Shown here: piece after piece, positions 17,879 through 29,613 of the stretch
Numbering within the stretch: position 1 is the stretch's first letter
Layout of the letters: every line of letters begins with the position of its first letter
Source of the DNA: Candidatus Gastranaerophilales bacterium
GTDB lineage: Bacteria; Cyanobacteriota; Vampirovibrionia; Gastranaerophilales; Gastranaerophilaceae
Direction of reading: 5' to 3'
Assembly: GCA_944325025.1 (NCBI GenBank)
Contig: CALUYN010000009.1
Location: forward strand, 1 to 64,000
DNA: 64,000 nucleotides
Translations under genes and position numbers: made by a program
The notes under the pieces: generated by a model
Database searches by the model: none
The model's input: the letters and a program-made list of their open reading frames with translations, nothing else
What the model was told of the DNA's origin: nothing

Positions 17879-18403
17879 ATGTCTGTAAATTCTCCTCAAA
17901 TTGATCCTAATATGTTATATCTCTCACCTTCCGCGTCTAAAAAACGTAAAGTCGGAGCAACAATATTCGGCGGGCTTTTAGGAATGACAGCCTACTATCT
18001 GCCGGTAACTAAAGATGAATTTGTTAGTAAAGCTTTCAAAATTACAAAAAACGAAGCAAATTCACAAATAGCTTCTCTTGCTCAAGCTGTAAAAGAAATA
18101 GAAAAAAATTCGCTTTCTTCTGAAAGTAAAATGACGCTGCAAGAAATGGGAGTTAATCCGAATATAACAGAAATTACAAATAAATGTATGGAAATTGATA
18201 AAAAAGTTTCCGATCCGGATTCTGTAAAAAGTCTAAAAAAATTCTTTAATGACAATTTTAAAAACTTTAAAAAGAACCCGCATTTAATGGATAACAATTG
18301 CGCAGATGCCTTTAAATCTATAAAATGGAACAAATTTAAATGGGGAATGGGTATAGGTGCTGCATTAGGACTTGCATTCAGCCTTATGTCAAGCAGAGAT
18401 TAG
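17879..18403 (+). CDS. Hypothetical protein with two hydrophobic segments
   Basis: A 174-aa protein. Glycine-rich hydrophobic segments lie near residues 26-44 (GATIFGGLLGMTAYYLPV) and 155-170 (GMGIGAALGLAFSLM), flanking a charged helical middle. This resembles the 42512 and 43237 proteins in style. AAGGA lies 8 nt before the ATG. It overlaps the convergent 18384-19010 gene by 20 nt. No recognised family. Confidence 0.7.
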   Translation: MSVNSPQIDPNMLYLSPSASKKRKVGATIFGGLLGMTAYYLPVTKDEFVSKAFKITKNEANSQIASLAQAVKEIEKNSLSSESKMTLQEMGVNPNITEITNKCMEIDKKVSDPDSVKSLKKFFNDNFKNFKKNPHLMDNNCADAFKSIKWNKFKWGMGIGAALGLAFSLMSSRD

Positions 18404-19010
18404 CAGGCTGCCTTACAAAATCTATAACATCAAATCCTTTAAATGTTGAAATCTTTTTTATATTTTCAGGATTTTTAGTATTTTCACGCGCAAGAATTGC
18501 ACCAACTATAGCTTCCAACTGGGACATCGGCATCATATTTGAAGGTAAATCAATCCCATATTCAAACCTTAACATCTGCTGAAGATATTTACAGTCTGCA
18601 GGCGAACGTTCCTTATAACAGGAGTTTAAATGCATGCTCTGACGTGTTAAGTATACTTCAAAACGTGTTATATCAATTCCGTTTTCTGCTAATGATTTAA
18701 AATATTCGCAGCCTCGTGTTGAATATCTTTGAGTCCATCCGTCACGATTTGGCATCAAAGGATTTGTTGAAACAAGCTGATACTGTTTGCCGAAAATTCT
18801 CCACTTGCCGTTAAGCATTGTTCTGTCCCAGACTAATGAAGCACAAATCTTTGAATATTTTAAAGATGAATAATTATCAAAAAAATGCATTACATCATTC
18901 ATCGTATACAGTTTGTCAATATATATCAGATTATTAAAAACATCTATAATTGCAACACCTGTATCAACACTTGATGATGCGGCAAGCGAAAGCCCTATAT
19001 AATAATTCAT
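18384..19010 (-). CDS. Possible RNase H-fold protein (DUF429-like)
   Basis: A 208-aa protein. The start YYIGLSLAASSSVDTGVAII looks like the first strands of an RNase H-like fold, as in DUF429 predicted nucleases, and SQLEAIVGAILARE near the C-terminus fits the last helix. Catalytic acidic residues cannot be assigned confidently. The start lies just after map on the same strand (8-nt gap, GGAG inside the end of map), so it is probably co-transcribed with adk-map. The family assignment is tentative. Confidence 0.55.
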   Translation of the reverse strand: MNYYIGLSLAASSSVDTGVAIIDVFNNLIYIDKLYTMNDVMHFFDNYSSLKYSKICASLVWDRTMLNGKWRIFGKQYQLVSTNPLMPNRDGWTQRYSTRGCEYFKSLAENGIDITRFEVYLTRQSMHLNSCYKERSPADCKYLQQMLRFEYGIDLPSNMMPMSQLEAIVGAILARENTKNPENIKKISTFKGFDVIDFVRQPANLCLT

Positions 19011-19018
19011 GATATTTT

Positions 19019-19771
19019 TTACTCCATCAATTGCGTAATTATAATAGGTTCATCATCGGTTGCAAGAACTGTATGTTCAAAATGAGCAGAAGGCATATTA
19101 TCAGCAGTGCTGACAGTCCACTCATCGTCTGCCACAACTACCTCATCACACCCTAAATTAAGCATAGGTTCTATAGCAATTGCATAACCGGATTTAATCA
19201 ATGTATGATCCCCAACTTTGTAATTAAACAAAAACGGTTCTTCATGCATTTCGTGCCCGACACCGTGACCTCCGTATTGTCTTACAATACCGAGTTTTTC
19301 TCTGACTGCAACAGCTTCAACTGCGCCTGAAATATCATCCAAAACATTTCCCGCTTTCATTTGCGCGATTCCGGCATATAGCGCTTCTTCTGTCGTTTTC
19401 AAAAGCCTTTGGCATTCGTCGCTTATTTTTCCGACAGGATAAGTCCAAGCACCGTCCCCGACCATTCCGGCATAAGTTGCACCGACATCAATGCTTATGA
19501 TATCGCCTTCTTTAACTTTTACATCTTCATGCGGAATGCCGTGAACAACCTGTTCATTAATAGAGGCGCAAATAGAACCCGGAAAACCGTGATAACCTAA
19601 AAACGTCGGAACTGCGCGTTCTTTTCGAATAATATCATGAGCAATACTATCCAATTCTTTTGTGCTTATGCCGGGTTCTATAACTTCTCTCATCTTTTTG
19701 TGAACAAGAGCTACAATATGCCCTGCATGACGCATTCTTTTGATTTCATCACGTGATTTTCGATTTATCAT
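19019..19771 (-). CDS. map: Methionine aminopeptidase, type I
   Basis: A 250-aa metalloprotease that removes N-terminal Met. The ligands are visible: D in SIDVGATYAGMVGDGAW (two Asp), H in GGHGVGHEMHEEP, E in AIEPML and E in HFEHTVL. It lies downstream of adk on the same strand, the usual order in ribosomal-protein clusters, although secY and infA are absent. AGAGG precedes the ATG. Confidence 0.96.
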   Translation of the reverse strand: MINRKSRDEIKRMRHAGHIVALVHKKMREVIEPGISTKELDSIAHDIIRKERAVPTFLGYHGFPGSICASINEQVVHGIPHEDVKVKEGDIISIDVGATYAGMVGDGAWTYPVGKISDECQRLLKTTEEALYAGIAQMKAGNVLDDISGAVEAVAVREKLGIVRQYGGHGVGHEMHEEPFLFNYKVGDHTLIKSGYAIAIEPMLNLGCDEVVVADDEWTVSTADNMPSAHFEHTVLATDDEPIIITQLME

Positions 19772-19900
19772 AAATATAACCTCTTTTTTAGAGAAGTGAA
19801 TAAGTCAAAAAGTTCATAAATTCGCTCCGCTCAAAAATAATTTTGTTTTATTGCTTCTGTTAACGACTTATTTACTAATTAACCTATTTACTTATTCACT

Positions 19901-20560
19901 TTAACTAATTACCTCTAACAATCTTTCCCAAACTTCATCAATTGTACCGTTTGCGTTTATTGATTTTAGAACACCTTTTTTTGTATAGTAATCAATTAAC
20001 GGAGCTGTTTCTTTGTTATAAGTATCAAATCTCGATTGAGCTACTTCTCTTGTGTCGTCTTTACGTTGAGTAAGTTCTGCTCCGTCTTTGTCACAGCGTC
20101 CTTCAACTTTAGGCGGTTTGAATTCAAGGTTGTAAATTTCTCCGCAAACAGGGCAAGAACGGCGGTTAACAATTCTTTCAACAAGAATACTTGTATCAAT
20201 ATCAAAATAAACAGCAATAAATTTTGTATCAATACCGTTGTCGATCTCCGCATTCATTTTTTCAAGCTGTTCAGCCTGTTCAACGCTTCTCGGGAAACCG
20301 TCTAAAATATAACCGTTTTTACAATCATCCTGAGAAAGTCTGTTTTTAATAATTCTTGTAACAAGTTCAACAGGAACAAGCTGCCCTTTGTCAATATAAG
20401 CTTTAGCCTCTTTTCCTGCTTCTGTTTCGTTTTTAATTTCCGCCCTCAATAATGAGCCTGTATCAACATGCGGGAAATTAAGATATTCTGCAAGTTTGTT
20501 TGTTTGAGTACCTTTACCGCAAGCCGGCGGTCCTAAAAAAATCAATTCTTTTTTTGTCAT
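19901..20560 (-). CDS. adk: Adenylate kinase, zinc-type lid
   Basis: A 219-aa kinase interconverting ATP + AMP and 2 ADP. P-loop GPPACGKGTQ, NMP-binding HVDTGSLLR, YILDGFPRSVEQAE. The long-form lid has CPVCGEIYN and GRCDKDGAE, a Cys3-Asp zinc site. AGAGGG precedes the ATG. It is followed by map after a 130-bp gap. Confidence 0.96.
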   Translation of the reverse strand: MTKKELIFLGPPACGKGTQTNKLAEYLNFPHVDTGSLLRAEIKNETEAGKEAKAYIDKGQLVPVELVTRIIKNRLSQDDCKNGYILDGFPRSVEQAEQLEKMNAEIDNGIDTKFIAVYFDIDTSILVERIVNRRSCPVCGEIYNLEFKPPKVEGRCDKDGAELTQRKDDTREVAQSRFDTYNKETAPLIDYYTKKGVLKSINANGTIDEVWERLLEVIS

Positions 20561-20646
20561 AATAAATCCCTCTTTCGTCTAACTTATGAGATTATTGTAT
20601 ACCAAGAACAATTTTAATTCAATTACGTAATCAATATTATGGGAAG

Positions 20647-20930
20647 TGAAACAATCTACAAAGCTACATTGTTGGTACTTTCTTGTACCGACAAGAAAGT
20701 ACCACAAAGAAACTCCCGTCAGTCACTCCGTTCACTAATCAATTGTAATTGCTCAACTCAAGCCGGCTAAACTCGCTCATACGTCATTCTGAACTTGTTT
20801 CAGAATCTTTAAATATTACGCTCAGACAATAGCCGGCTTTGTCATTGTTTCACAAACATTGATTGTTCACTACGTTAAATGCTGGATTATTTTTTCTATT
20901 TTCCGTGCGCCTCGCGCACCGTAAAGAACT
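20647..20930 (+). repeat. Composite dispersed repeat element, copy 1
   Basis: About 285 bp of non-coding DNA between adk and gyrB. It contains the palindrome GGTACTTTCTTG...CAAGAAAGTACC (about 20675-20703), the palindromic module ATTCTGAACTTGTTTCAGAAT (20786-20806, written here as two abutting parts), a CCGGCT pair bracketing that module, and a GCGC-rich hairpin near 20908-20922. The same series of modules recurs in reverse orientation at 56450-56730. No gene is seen. Confidence 0.75.
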
Positions 20931-20976
20931 TAACGCCATATCGCCTTAACGTCTTATCGACTTATTATAATATTGA

Positions 20977-23547
<2,571 letters not shown>

Positions 23548-23697
23548 CTAATTCCCTTGACTATATTGTAACACAAACACATTTTTTTTACGAATTTATG
23601 ACAAAAAGTTAACTTTACACTTATTTATAGCCTGTCAGTGAATTTTAAAAGCGTTGATTTAAGTTAAAGTGCATTTGTAATTTATAAGGAGAAATTT

Positions 23698-23991
23698 ATG
23701 TCTAAAAATTTGATGAAATCTATAGGTAAAATTATTGAGGAAAGCGGCTCAAATAAAATCACAATTTTCACATCGCATTTAAAAATCGACGGCAGTCTTT
23801 TTCAGCCAGAAGGCAAGTGTGAAGAATGCCATGACGATTTTATAACTATTGAAAATGCACTGGTCTGCCGTCTGAATGATTACTGTACATGCGACGATGA
23901 CAACTGTGAATGCAACGACTATGTTTGCTTTAAATATGACTGGCTGAATATTGCAATAGATAAAATCGTTTCTTTCAGTATTGTTCAATAG
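23698..23991 (+). CDS. Cysteine-rich small protein, unknown function
   Basis: A 97-aa protein with eight Cys after residue 40: CEECHDD, then CRLNDYCTCDDDNCECNDYVC. The spacing suggests metal binding but matches no family I know. The N-terminus (IGKIIEESGSNKITIFTSHLKIDG) looks like a small beta domain. AAGGAG precedes the ATG. It is divergent from gyrB and ends at its own terminator. Confidence 0.7.
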   Translation: MSKNLMKSIGKIIEESGSNKITIFTSHLKIDGSLFQPEGKCEECHDDFITIENALVCRLNDYCTCDDDNCECNDYVCFKYDWLNIAIDKIVSFSIVQ

Positions 23992-24023
23992 TACGAAAAC
24001 AAAGCCAGTTTACTCTCACCGAG

Positions 24024-24044
24024 ATTCTGAAACAAGTTCAGAAT
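24024..24044. repeat. 21-bp palindromic repeat
   Basis: ATTCTGAAACAAGTTCAGAA plus a final T, an imperfect palindrome. Close relatives lie at 17597-17617, 20786-20806, 52053-52073, 53070-53090, 53101-53121 and 56568-56588, usually beside GTCA/TGAC. In the gene A leader it is translated. Confidence 0.8.
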
Positions 24045-24105
24045 GACGAAGTTTATGAAAATCATCTGAATTTATTTCATTGGTACAAACTGCATTCAAA
24101 ATAGC

Positions 24106-24136
24106 AAGAGCCGCCCATATAACCGACGGCTCTTTT
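24106..24136. terminator. Shared terminator between convergent genes
   Basis: An 8-bp stem AAGAGCCG / CGGCTCTT with a T-run on the plus side. It lies between the Cys-rich gene (plus) and the HD-GYP gene (minus). Confidence 0.7.
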
Positions 24137-24154
24137 TATATATAAAATAGATGC

Positions 24155-25411
24155 TTAGCGTGAAATTTTCTCTAATGCCTGTACAACTACAGGATCCCAC
24201 TTTTTACCTGCTTCTTCTTTCATAATTTCAAGAGCTTTTTCAACAGGCATTGCCTTTCTGTACGGTCTATCAGATGTCATTGCGCAATACGCATCGGCTG
24301 CTGCAATAATTCTTGAACCAAAAGGAATTGATTGTCCTTTTAAACCTTCAGGCTCTCCTGACCCGTCATATCTTTCTTTTTGATAAGTAATATAAGGAAC
24401 AACTTCTGACAGGAAATTAATATTCATCAAAAGATGAACTCCGACATTTGAATGCTCCTGAATTTTCTTTAACTCTTCCGGTGAAAGCTTGCCCGCAGAT
24501 GTAAACATTTTTTCGGGCAGTGCAATCTTTCCGATATTTTGAAGCAGCCCTGCATAATAAATTAAATCTGTTGTCTTTTCATTCAAACCGAGTTCTTTAC
24601 AAATTTTTCTTGCAAGATTAGCCGTGTTTTGAGAATGCGCAACCTTATATCCGCCTTTTGTATCAACTGCGTTTGCAAGGTTTTGCACAAAACTCTGCTG
24701 ATAATCGCATAAGTCGCCGATAAGTGCAGTCAATTCTGCTCTTATATGCTGTAAATCACCAACATTTGAATGTTCATCCGCTATGAGCCTGTTTGCATCG
24801 TCTATTGTTTTTTGAAGAGTTATTGATGTTGCAAAAAGAACTGCAATGCTTTCAACAAGTTCAATATATTGTTCATTAATTTCTTTTTCAGAATTATTTT
24901 CAATAACAATTACACCGAGAGAATTAATATTACAATGCATAGGAACAGCTATAACATCTTCAAAAACAGTTTCCCGTGTAAGAAAAGCTTTTCCTGCTGC
25001 CGAATTTTCGTCAACCGCATATATTTCAACAGTATCTGAAGTTGTCCCGACAAGCTCGAGCCTGCCGTCTTTTTCCAAATAAATATGGCATGCTTCAACT
25101 TCTAACATTTGTTTTACAGACTCTGCAATTGATGTAAAAATCGCCTGCTTTTCATTGCTGTCAAAACTCAGCACACATAAAGTATTATTCATTGAATATA
25201 TAGAAATTAATTCATTAAGCTGATTAATCAACCCTGATTTTTTATCTTTAACGTTAGATGCAATTTTCTTTGCCAAATCTTCAGAAATAAGATTTTCGGC
25301 AATAAAATCGCCTAAGTTGAGAGCAAAAATTTCTTCAATAGGATCCTTGTCTATCAAATATTCAGACTGGGAAAAAAGTGAAACTCCATTATTTTTCTCT
25401 TCTTTTTTCAT
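24155..25411 (-). CDS. GAF + degenerate HD-GYP domain protein
   Basis: A 418-aa cytoplasmic protein. The middle (about 75-205) reads as a GAF sensor domain (MLEVEACHIYLEKDGRLELV, IAVPMHCNINSLGVIVIEN). The C-terminal 190 aa form an HD-GYP fold (YKVAHSQNTANLARKICKEL). The expected metal-binding HD in LLHDIGK is LLQNIGK here, the HHE step is YQKERYDGSG, and GYP is GEP. Metal ligands for c-di-GMP hydrolysis are therefore largely missing, suggesting a non-catalytic binding or scaffold role. AAGGA precedes the ATG. Confidence 0.85.
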   Translation of the reverse strand: MKKEEKNNGVSLFSQSEYLIDKDPIEEIFALNLGDFIAENLISEDLAKKIASNVKDKKSGLINQLNELISIYSMNNTLCVLSFDSNEKQAIFTSIAESVKQMLEVEACHIYLEKDGRLELVGTTSDTVEIYAVDENSAAGKAFLTRETVFEDVIAVPMHCNINSLGVIVIENNSEKEINEQYIELVESIAVLFATSITLQKTIDDANRLIADEHSNVGDLQHIRAELTALIGDLCDYQQSFVQNLANAVDTKGGYKVAHSQNTANLARKICKELGLNEKTTDLIYYAGLLQNIGKIALPEKMFTSAGKLSPEELKKIQEHSNVGVHLLMNINFLSEVVPYITYQKERYDGSGEPEGLKGQSIPFGSRIIAAADAYCAMTSDRPYRKAMPVEKALEIMKEEAGKKWDPVVVQALEKISR

Positions 25412-25540
25412 TAAAAATTTTCCTTACTATACATGCCTTCAAATTCTTATACGGCACAATTAAGAAAAAACTTTAATGAATTTTACAAAAATTCATACTT
25501 TAGTATGAGAAATTTCATACTTTAGTTAAACATTTGAAAC

Positions 25541-25915
25541 CTAAATCCCAAAGAATTCTTTTAGTATCTTTTCTTGCTGCAAACTTATCTTGATTTGCAG
25601 CGTTTTTCCATTCCCAATATCTATTTCAAATATTTTTACAAAAATACTTCCATACAATTTAAAATTTTTAAATGCTTTATCCAGAAAATATTCTTGTCCA
25701 TTGTCTAAAAAAATTATAAAATTAGAATAAACATATATTCCTATGGATGTCCCGCGAATTGGAACCGTATTCCAACACTTTCTGTTTGAAAAGTACCTTA
25801 TTGGCTTTCCATACTTCTTAATTATTCCGCCATTAGGTTTTGTTGAAATGAACTGGATTGAAACCAAAACAATAAAACAAATAAACGGAACAGCCCAGAG
25901 AATTATATTTTCCAT
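25541..25915 (-). CDS. Hypothetical single-pass membrane protein
   Basis: A 124-aa protein with one N-terminal membrane helix (IILWAVPFICFIVLVSIQFI) and a basic, beta-rich remainder. It starts 3 nt after the FtsL-like gene stop on the same strand with no ribosome binding site, so it is probably translated by coupling. No family recognised. Confidence 0.65.
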   Translation of the reverse strand: MENIILWAVPFICFIVLVSIQFISTKPNGGIIKKYGKPIRYFSNRKCWNTVPIRGTSIGIYVYSNFIIFLDNGQEYFLDKAFKNFKLYGSIFVKIFEIDIGNGKTLQIKISLQQEKILKEFFGI

Positions 25916-25918
25916 AAA

Positions 25919-26386
25919 TTAATAACCAATAGCCCAGTTAAAAGATGCTGTTTTTTGCGGATGGCTATCAACTGCAACCGGAGATGCAACAGCCTGAACT
26001 TCAATTACTTTTGCGGCTTTTTGAAGCATATTGTATTGCATCATTTTGCTATCAACGTTATTAAATGATTTTAATCTGTCAAGCTGATTTTGAAGTTCTG
26101 CATTTTCATCATTAAGAGTAGTAATCTGGCGGCTCAGCTTATTTAAAGTAAGTTCATTAGACATAGAAAAGTAATAGCTGACAAATGCCACAAGCACTGC
26201 AATACCTAATAAAGCGCATAAAGTTTTATTTACTTTTCTAATTGCCATAGCTTTTTGAGAAATCTCCTTCTGGAAATAACCTTCTATAACCTGATTTTCT
26301 TCTGTTATCGGATTATTTACGTATGAATGATTTGAATAACTTTCTTGTACTGATACTTCTAATGTTCTTACTCTAGCTGTATTCAA
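25919..26386 (-). CDS. ftsL: FtsL-like cell division protein
   Basis: A 155-aa protein with a cytoplasmic N-terminus, one membrane helix (KTLCALLGIAVLVAFVSYYF, about 73-92) and a Leu-rich coiled coil (LNKLSRQITTLNDENAELQN). Its position immediately after rsmH is the conserved place of ftsL in division clusters. Sequence conservation of FtsL is weak, so the call rests on topology and synteny. The start appears to be TTG 26386, with GGGG 8-11 nt upstream. The window also has an ftsB-like gene at 33246. Confidence 0.7.
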   Translation of the reverse strand: MNTARVRTLEVSVQESYSNHSYVNNPITEENQVIEGYFQKEISQKAMAIRKVNKTLCALLGIAVLVAFVSYYFSMSNELTLNKLSRQITTLNDENAELQNQLDRLKSFNNVDSKMMQYNMLQKAAKVIEVQAVASPVAVDSHPQKTASFNWAIGY

Positions 26387-26418
26387 GTTTCTACCCCAAC
26401 TGAATTATCTTACTCCCT

Positions 26419-27354
26419 CTAAAGCCTTATACATCTTGCCACTCTTAATTTTGCGCTTCTGGAAGGAGGATTTATTGATATCTCCTCGTCACTCGCCGTA
26501 ATCGGTTTTTTGTTTACTAACTCTAAAATCGGAGGCGGACACTTGCAAATCATCTGAGTTTTATCGCAATGACACCTCTGCGAGTGATATTTGAATAAGT
26601 GTTTCACTAACCTGTCCTCTAAGGAATGAAAACTTATTACACTTATTATAGCACCAAAGTCGAGTAAATCCAACACATCATTCAGAGTATTTTTTACATT
26701 TGTTAACTCATGATTTACTTCTATGCGAATTGCCTGAAAGACACGTGTAGCCGGATGAATTGATGATTTTATATGTGGAGTGCAATTTACGATTAAATCA
26801 GCCAATTGAGTTGTAGTTTCAAGCTTTTTAACCTTTCTTTGCTCAACTATTTTTTTTGCAATTCTTTTTGAAAATCTTTCTTCTCCGTATTCGGAAAAAA
26901 TCCTTACCAAATCCTCTTCACTGTAGGCATTCACCACATCATAAGCTGAAAAATCAGCCTCCTGATTAAATCTCATATCTAAAGGCGCCTCTTTTGAAAA
27001 AGAAAACCCTCTTTCGCCCTTGTTAAACTGATGATAAGATGCCCCAAGGTCAAAAAGCACGCCGCCGGTAATTTTTTCAATCCCGAGATTTTGTAACACT
27101 TTTTTAATATTTGTATAAGAATCTTTCACAATTGTTAAGTTTTTGTAATTTTTAAGGCGTTCTGATGCGGCTTTTATCGCATCATCATCAACGTCAAAAG
27201 CAATCAAACGCCCGTCAGGCTGAATTCTCTGTAAAATCAACTCAGAATGACCGCCGCCGCCTAAGGTACAGTCAACATAAATTTTGCCGGATTGACATTG
27301 AAGTGCGTCAACAGCTTCATACTTCATCACCGTGTAGTGCTTAAATTCTTCCAT
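26419..27354 (-). CDS. rsmH: 16S rRNA (cytosine1402-N4)-methyltransferase
   Basis: A 311-aa AdoMet enzyme (MraW). YVDCTLGGGGHSELIL is the SAM-binding motif, followed by GGVLFDLGASYHQFNKGERG, PLDMRF, ATRVFQAIRIEVNHEL and ISFHSLEDRLVKH. mraZ is missing upstream; a 69-aa unknown gene takes its place. No Shine-Dalgarno is seen: TACAAT lies exactly 6 nt before ATG 27354. Confidence 0.96.
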   Translation of the reverse strand: MEEFKHYTVMKYEAVDALQCQSGKIYVDCTLGGGGHSELILQRIQPDGRLIAFDVDDDAIKAASERLKNYKNLTIVKDSYTNIKKVLQNLGIEKITGGVLFDLGASYHQFNKGERGFSFSKEAPLDMRFNQEADFSAYDVVNAYSEEDLVRIFSEYGEERFSKRIAKKIVEQRKVKKLETTTQLADLIVNCTPHIKSSIHPATRVFQAIRIEVNHELTNVKNTLNDVLDLLDFGAIISVISFHSLEDRLVKHLFKYHSQRCHCDKTQMICKCPPPILELVNKKPITASDEEISINPPSRSAKLRVARCIRL

Positions 27355-27375
27355 AAAAAAATTGTAACATGAAAA

Positions 27376-27585
27376 TTATTCAGCAATCTGGTTTAATCCG
27401 TAATGATCATATATATCAATAAAATTTTCGTATGGTAAACGCTGAACATTAGAACTGTCCTCTTTATCAGAAATATTAATCATCATTCCGCTTTGTTCAA
27501 GAATACGCGGAAATACTGCGTTAAAAAGAACAATCATAAAAATATACTTTCTTATATCATCTGAAGTAATATAAATTTCAACCAT
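27376..27585 (-). CDS. Small hypothetical protein upstream of rsmH
   Basis: A 69-aa protein with no family recognised. The N-terminal half is hydrophobic (YIFMIVLFNAVFPRILEQ), possibly membrane-associated. GAGG lies 7 nt before the ATG. It ends 21 nt before rsmH on the same strand. Confidence 0.6.
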   Translation of the reverse strand: MVEIYITSDDIRKYIFMIVLFNAVFPRILEQSGMMINISDKEDSSNVQRLPYENFIDIYDHYGLNQIAE

Positions 27586-27741
27586 ACATAATCCTCAAGC
27601 CATTAGTAACAATACATATATATTTATTCATACGGCAAAAATTTTGTTTATCTTTAAAAATTAAGGGAAAGATATTACGTTATATTAAAAGATAATAATA
27701 AATATTATTTTATATTTAATATTATTGTTCTGTTTTGATTT

Positions 27742-29538
27742 TCAATTTAAATCAACAAAAAAATGCTTTAATAATGACAGAATATTGTTTTTTACAAGCG
27801 GTTTATAACTTTCGGAAACTTTTCCCGATAAATAGTTTATTACTTTTACAAGATGACGTGCCATATCATCAAATTCCTGTTTTGACAGCGCTTCTCCTTT
27901 AATATATTTAACCAAAATAGAATATAAATAATCTTTATTACATTCAAAGTCTTTTATAATGTTATCTAGCAAAACAATAACAACCATTTTACTCTGATAA
28001 GCAAAATTTGTTTTTGATACTCCATCTTCATGGCTTCTAATAAACGTGAGAACCTCCGGAATTACTGCTAAATCAGAATAATAAGAAAGATCAGCCCAAA
28101 ATTTAAAATCTTCAGCGTGCAGACAATTTTTATTGTATTCAAGATTATTTTCAACAATAACAGACCTTCTAATCATTCCCGAAGGATTTGAAATACACCC
28201 TTTAACGTAACGCGTAAGCAAAGTTACATCCTGCGGATCGATCGGCAGGGCAATTTCTTCTCCTGTATGAAGACGTTTAAAAAATGTACCGAGACCGCCG
28301 ACATCAGGATGTGCTTCCATATAAGCAACTTGTTTTTCCAGGCGGGTCAAACCGCTGTAATCATCAGAATCCAAACGGGCTATATATTTTCCCCTGCAAA
28401 GCTTTAACCCTCTGTTCAAACTCGCAATAATTTTTATGTTCATTTCATTTTCATAATATCTTATTCTTCTGTCCCCGTAAGATAGAATAACATCTTCCGT
28501 ATTATTTGTAGAACCGTCATTTATTATAATGAATTCAAAATCAGTAAAAGTCTGATTTAAAATACTCTCTATAGACTGCCGCAATTCATTTTCGCGCGCA
28601 TTATAAACTGACATAAGGACAGAAACCATCGGTACAACATTTTCATTAAAAGCATGAGCAAGTATTGCTTTTGTATAATTACTTATTCTTTCATGAAGTT
28701 CCAGAGAAATTTTTTCATTTATTTCATCAGTAACCTTAGCTAGGAAATTTTGCAACTGTATATATTCCTCATCTGATAACGAAGAATCTTCTATATATTT
28801 ATTTAGAATTTCTCCCATAATAGTTTTGTCACACTCAAAATCTCTAACCATATTTTCAAGCGCTATATTCATAAGCATTTTATTTTGAAAATTACGGTTT
28901 TTTGCACAAACTCCGTCCTCTGACATTCTGTAATATGTCAAAACATCCGGAAGCATTGCAACTTTTGACAATCTTGAAATATCCGACCACATCTTAAAAT
29001 CTTCAGCATGCAAACAGTTTTTATCATAATAAAGAGCATTTTCATCAAGAACAGATTTTCTTATCATAGCCGAAGAATGCAAAAGACAGCCCGGAATATA
29101 ACGTATACATACATTAAGATCGTTTAAATCAACTATATTCTCCCATTTGAAAGTATTCGGGACGAATTCAAAACATGTTCCTAAAAGTCCGACATCCGGA
29201 TGAGCCTCCATATATTCAAACTGCTTTTCCAAACGTTCAGGGGCACTAAAATCATCAGCATCCAAACGGGCTATATATTTCCCTCTGCTTAAATCTATTC
29301 CCTTATTCAATGTCGCAATAAGCTTTAGGTTTGTTTCATTTTTATAATATCTTATACGCTCATCTTTATAAGAAAGAATAATATTTTCCAATTCTGCTGT
29401 CGAACCGTCGTTTATAATAATAAATTCAAAATCTTTAAAAGTTTGATTTAGAACACCCTCAATTGCCGCCCTTAACTCATAAAGATGTGTATTATATACC
29501 GGCATTAAAACTGAAATTTTTACTAAACCATTTGACAT
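27742..29538 (-). CDS. Tandem family 2 glycosyltransferase (two GT2 domains)
   Basis: A 598-aa protein made of two similar GT-A domains (about 5-290 and 300-590). Each has the nucleotide-sugar motif V-L-M-x-V-Y-N, an LNQTFKDFEFIIINDGST or LNQTFTDFEFIIINDGST segment, and a DxD-type site in IARLDADD or IARLDSDD. Both catalytic sites look intact, so it could add two sugars in turn to a surface glycan. It is an internal duplication. AAGGGG precedes the ATG. No other glycan genes are adjacent. Confidence 0.9.
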   Translation of the reverse strand: MSNGLVKISVLMPVYNTHLYELRAAIEGVLNQTFKDFEFIIINDGSTAELENIILSYKDERIRYYKNETNLKLIATLNKGIDLSRGKYIARLDADDFSAPERLEKQFEYMEAHPDVGLLGTCFEFVPNTFKWENIVDLNDLNVCIRYIPGCLLHSSAMIRKSVLDENALYYDKNCLHAEDFKMWSDISRLSKVAMLPDVLTYYRMSEDGVCAKNRNFQNKMLMNIALENMVRDFECDKTIMGEILNKYIEDSSLSDEEYIQLQNFLAKVTDEINEKISLELHERISNYTKAILAHAFNENVVPMVSVLMSVYNARENELRQSIESILNQTFTDFEFIIINDGSTNNTEDVILSYGDRRIRYYENEMNIKIIASLNRGLKLCRGKYIARLDSDDYSGLTRLEKQVAYMEAHPDVGGLGTFFKRLHTGEEIALPIDPQDVTLLTRYVKGCISNPSGMIRRSVIVENNLEYNKNCLHAEDFKFWADLSYYSDLAVIPEVLTFIRSHEDGVSKTNFAYQSKMVVIVLLDNIIKDFECNKDYLYSILVKYIKGEALSKQEFDDMARHLVKVINYLSGKVSESYKPLVKNNILSLLKHFFVDLN

Positions 29539-29564
29539 AAATTACCCCTTCGTTATTTTTAAAT

Positions 29565-29594
29565 AAAAAGCTCATTTGTAAAAATGAGCTTTTT
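29565..29594 (-). terminator. Terminator of prepilin gene D
   Basis: An 11-bp perfect stem AAAAAGCTCAT / ATGAGCTTTTT with an 8-nt loop, 20 nt past the stop of prepilin gene D and before the GT2 gene. Confidence 0.85.
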
Positions 29595-29613
29595 ATATTA
29601 AAAACAATCATAA

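Noticed and set aside
20647-20930. Insertion sequence
   Set aside because: No transposase frame, no clear terminal inverted repeats or target duplication; described as a composite repeat instead.
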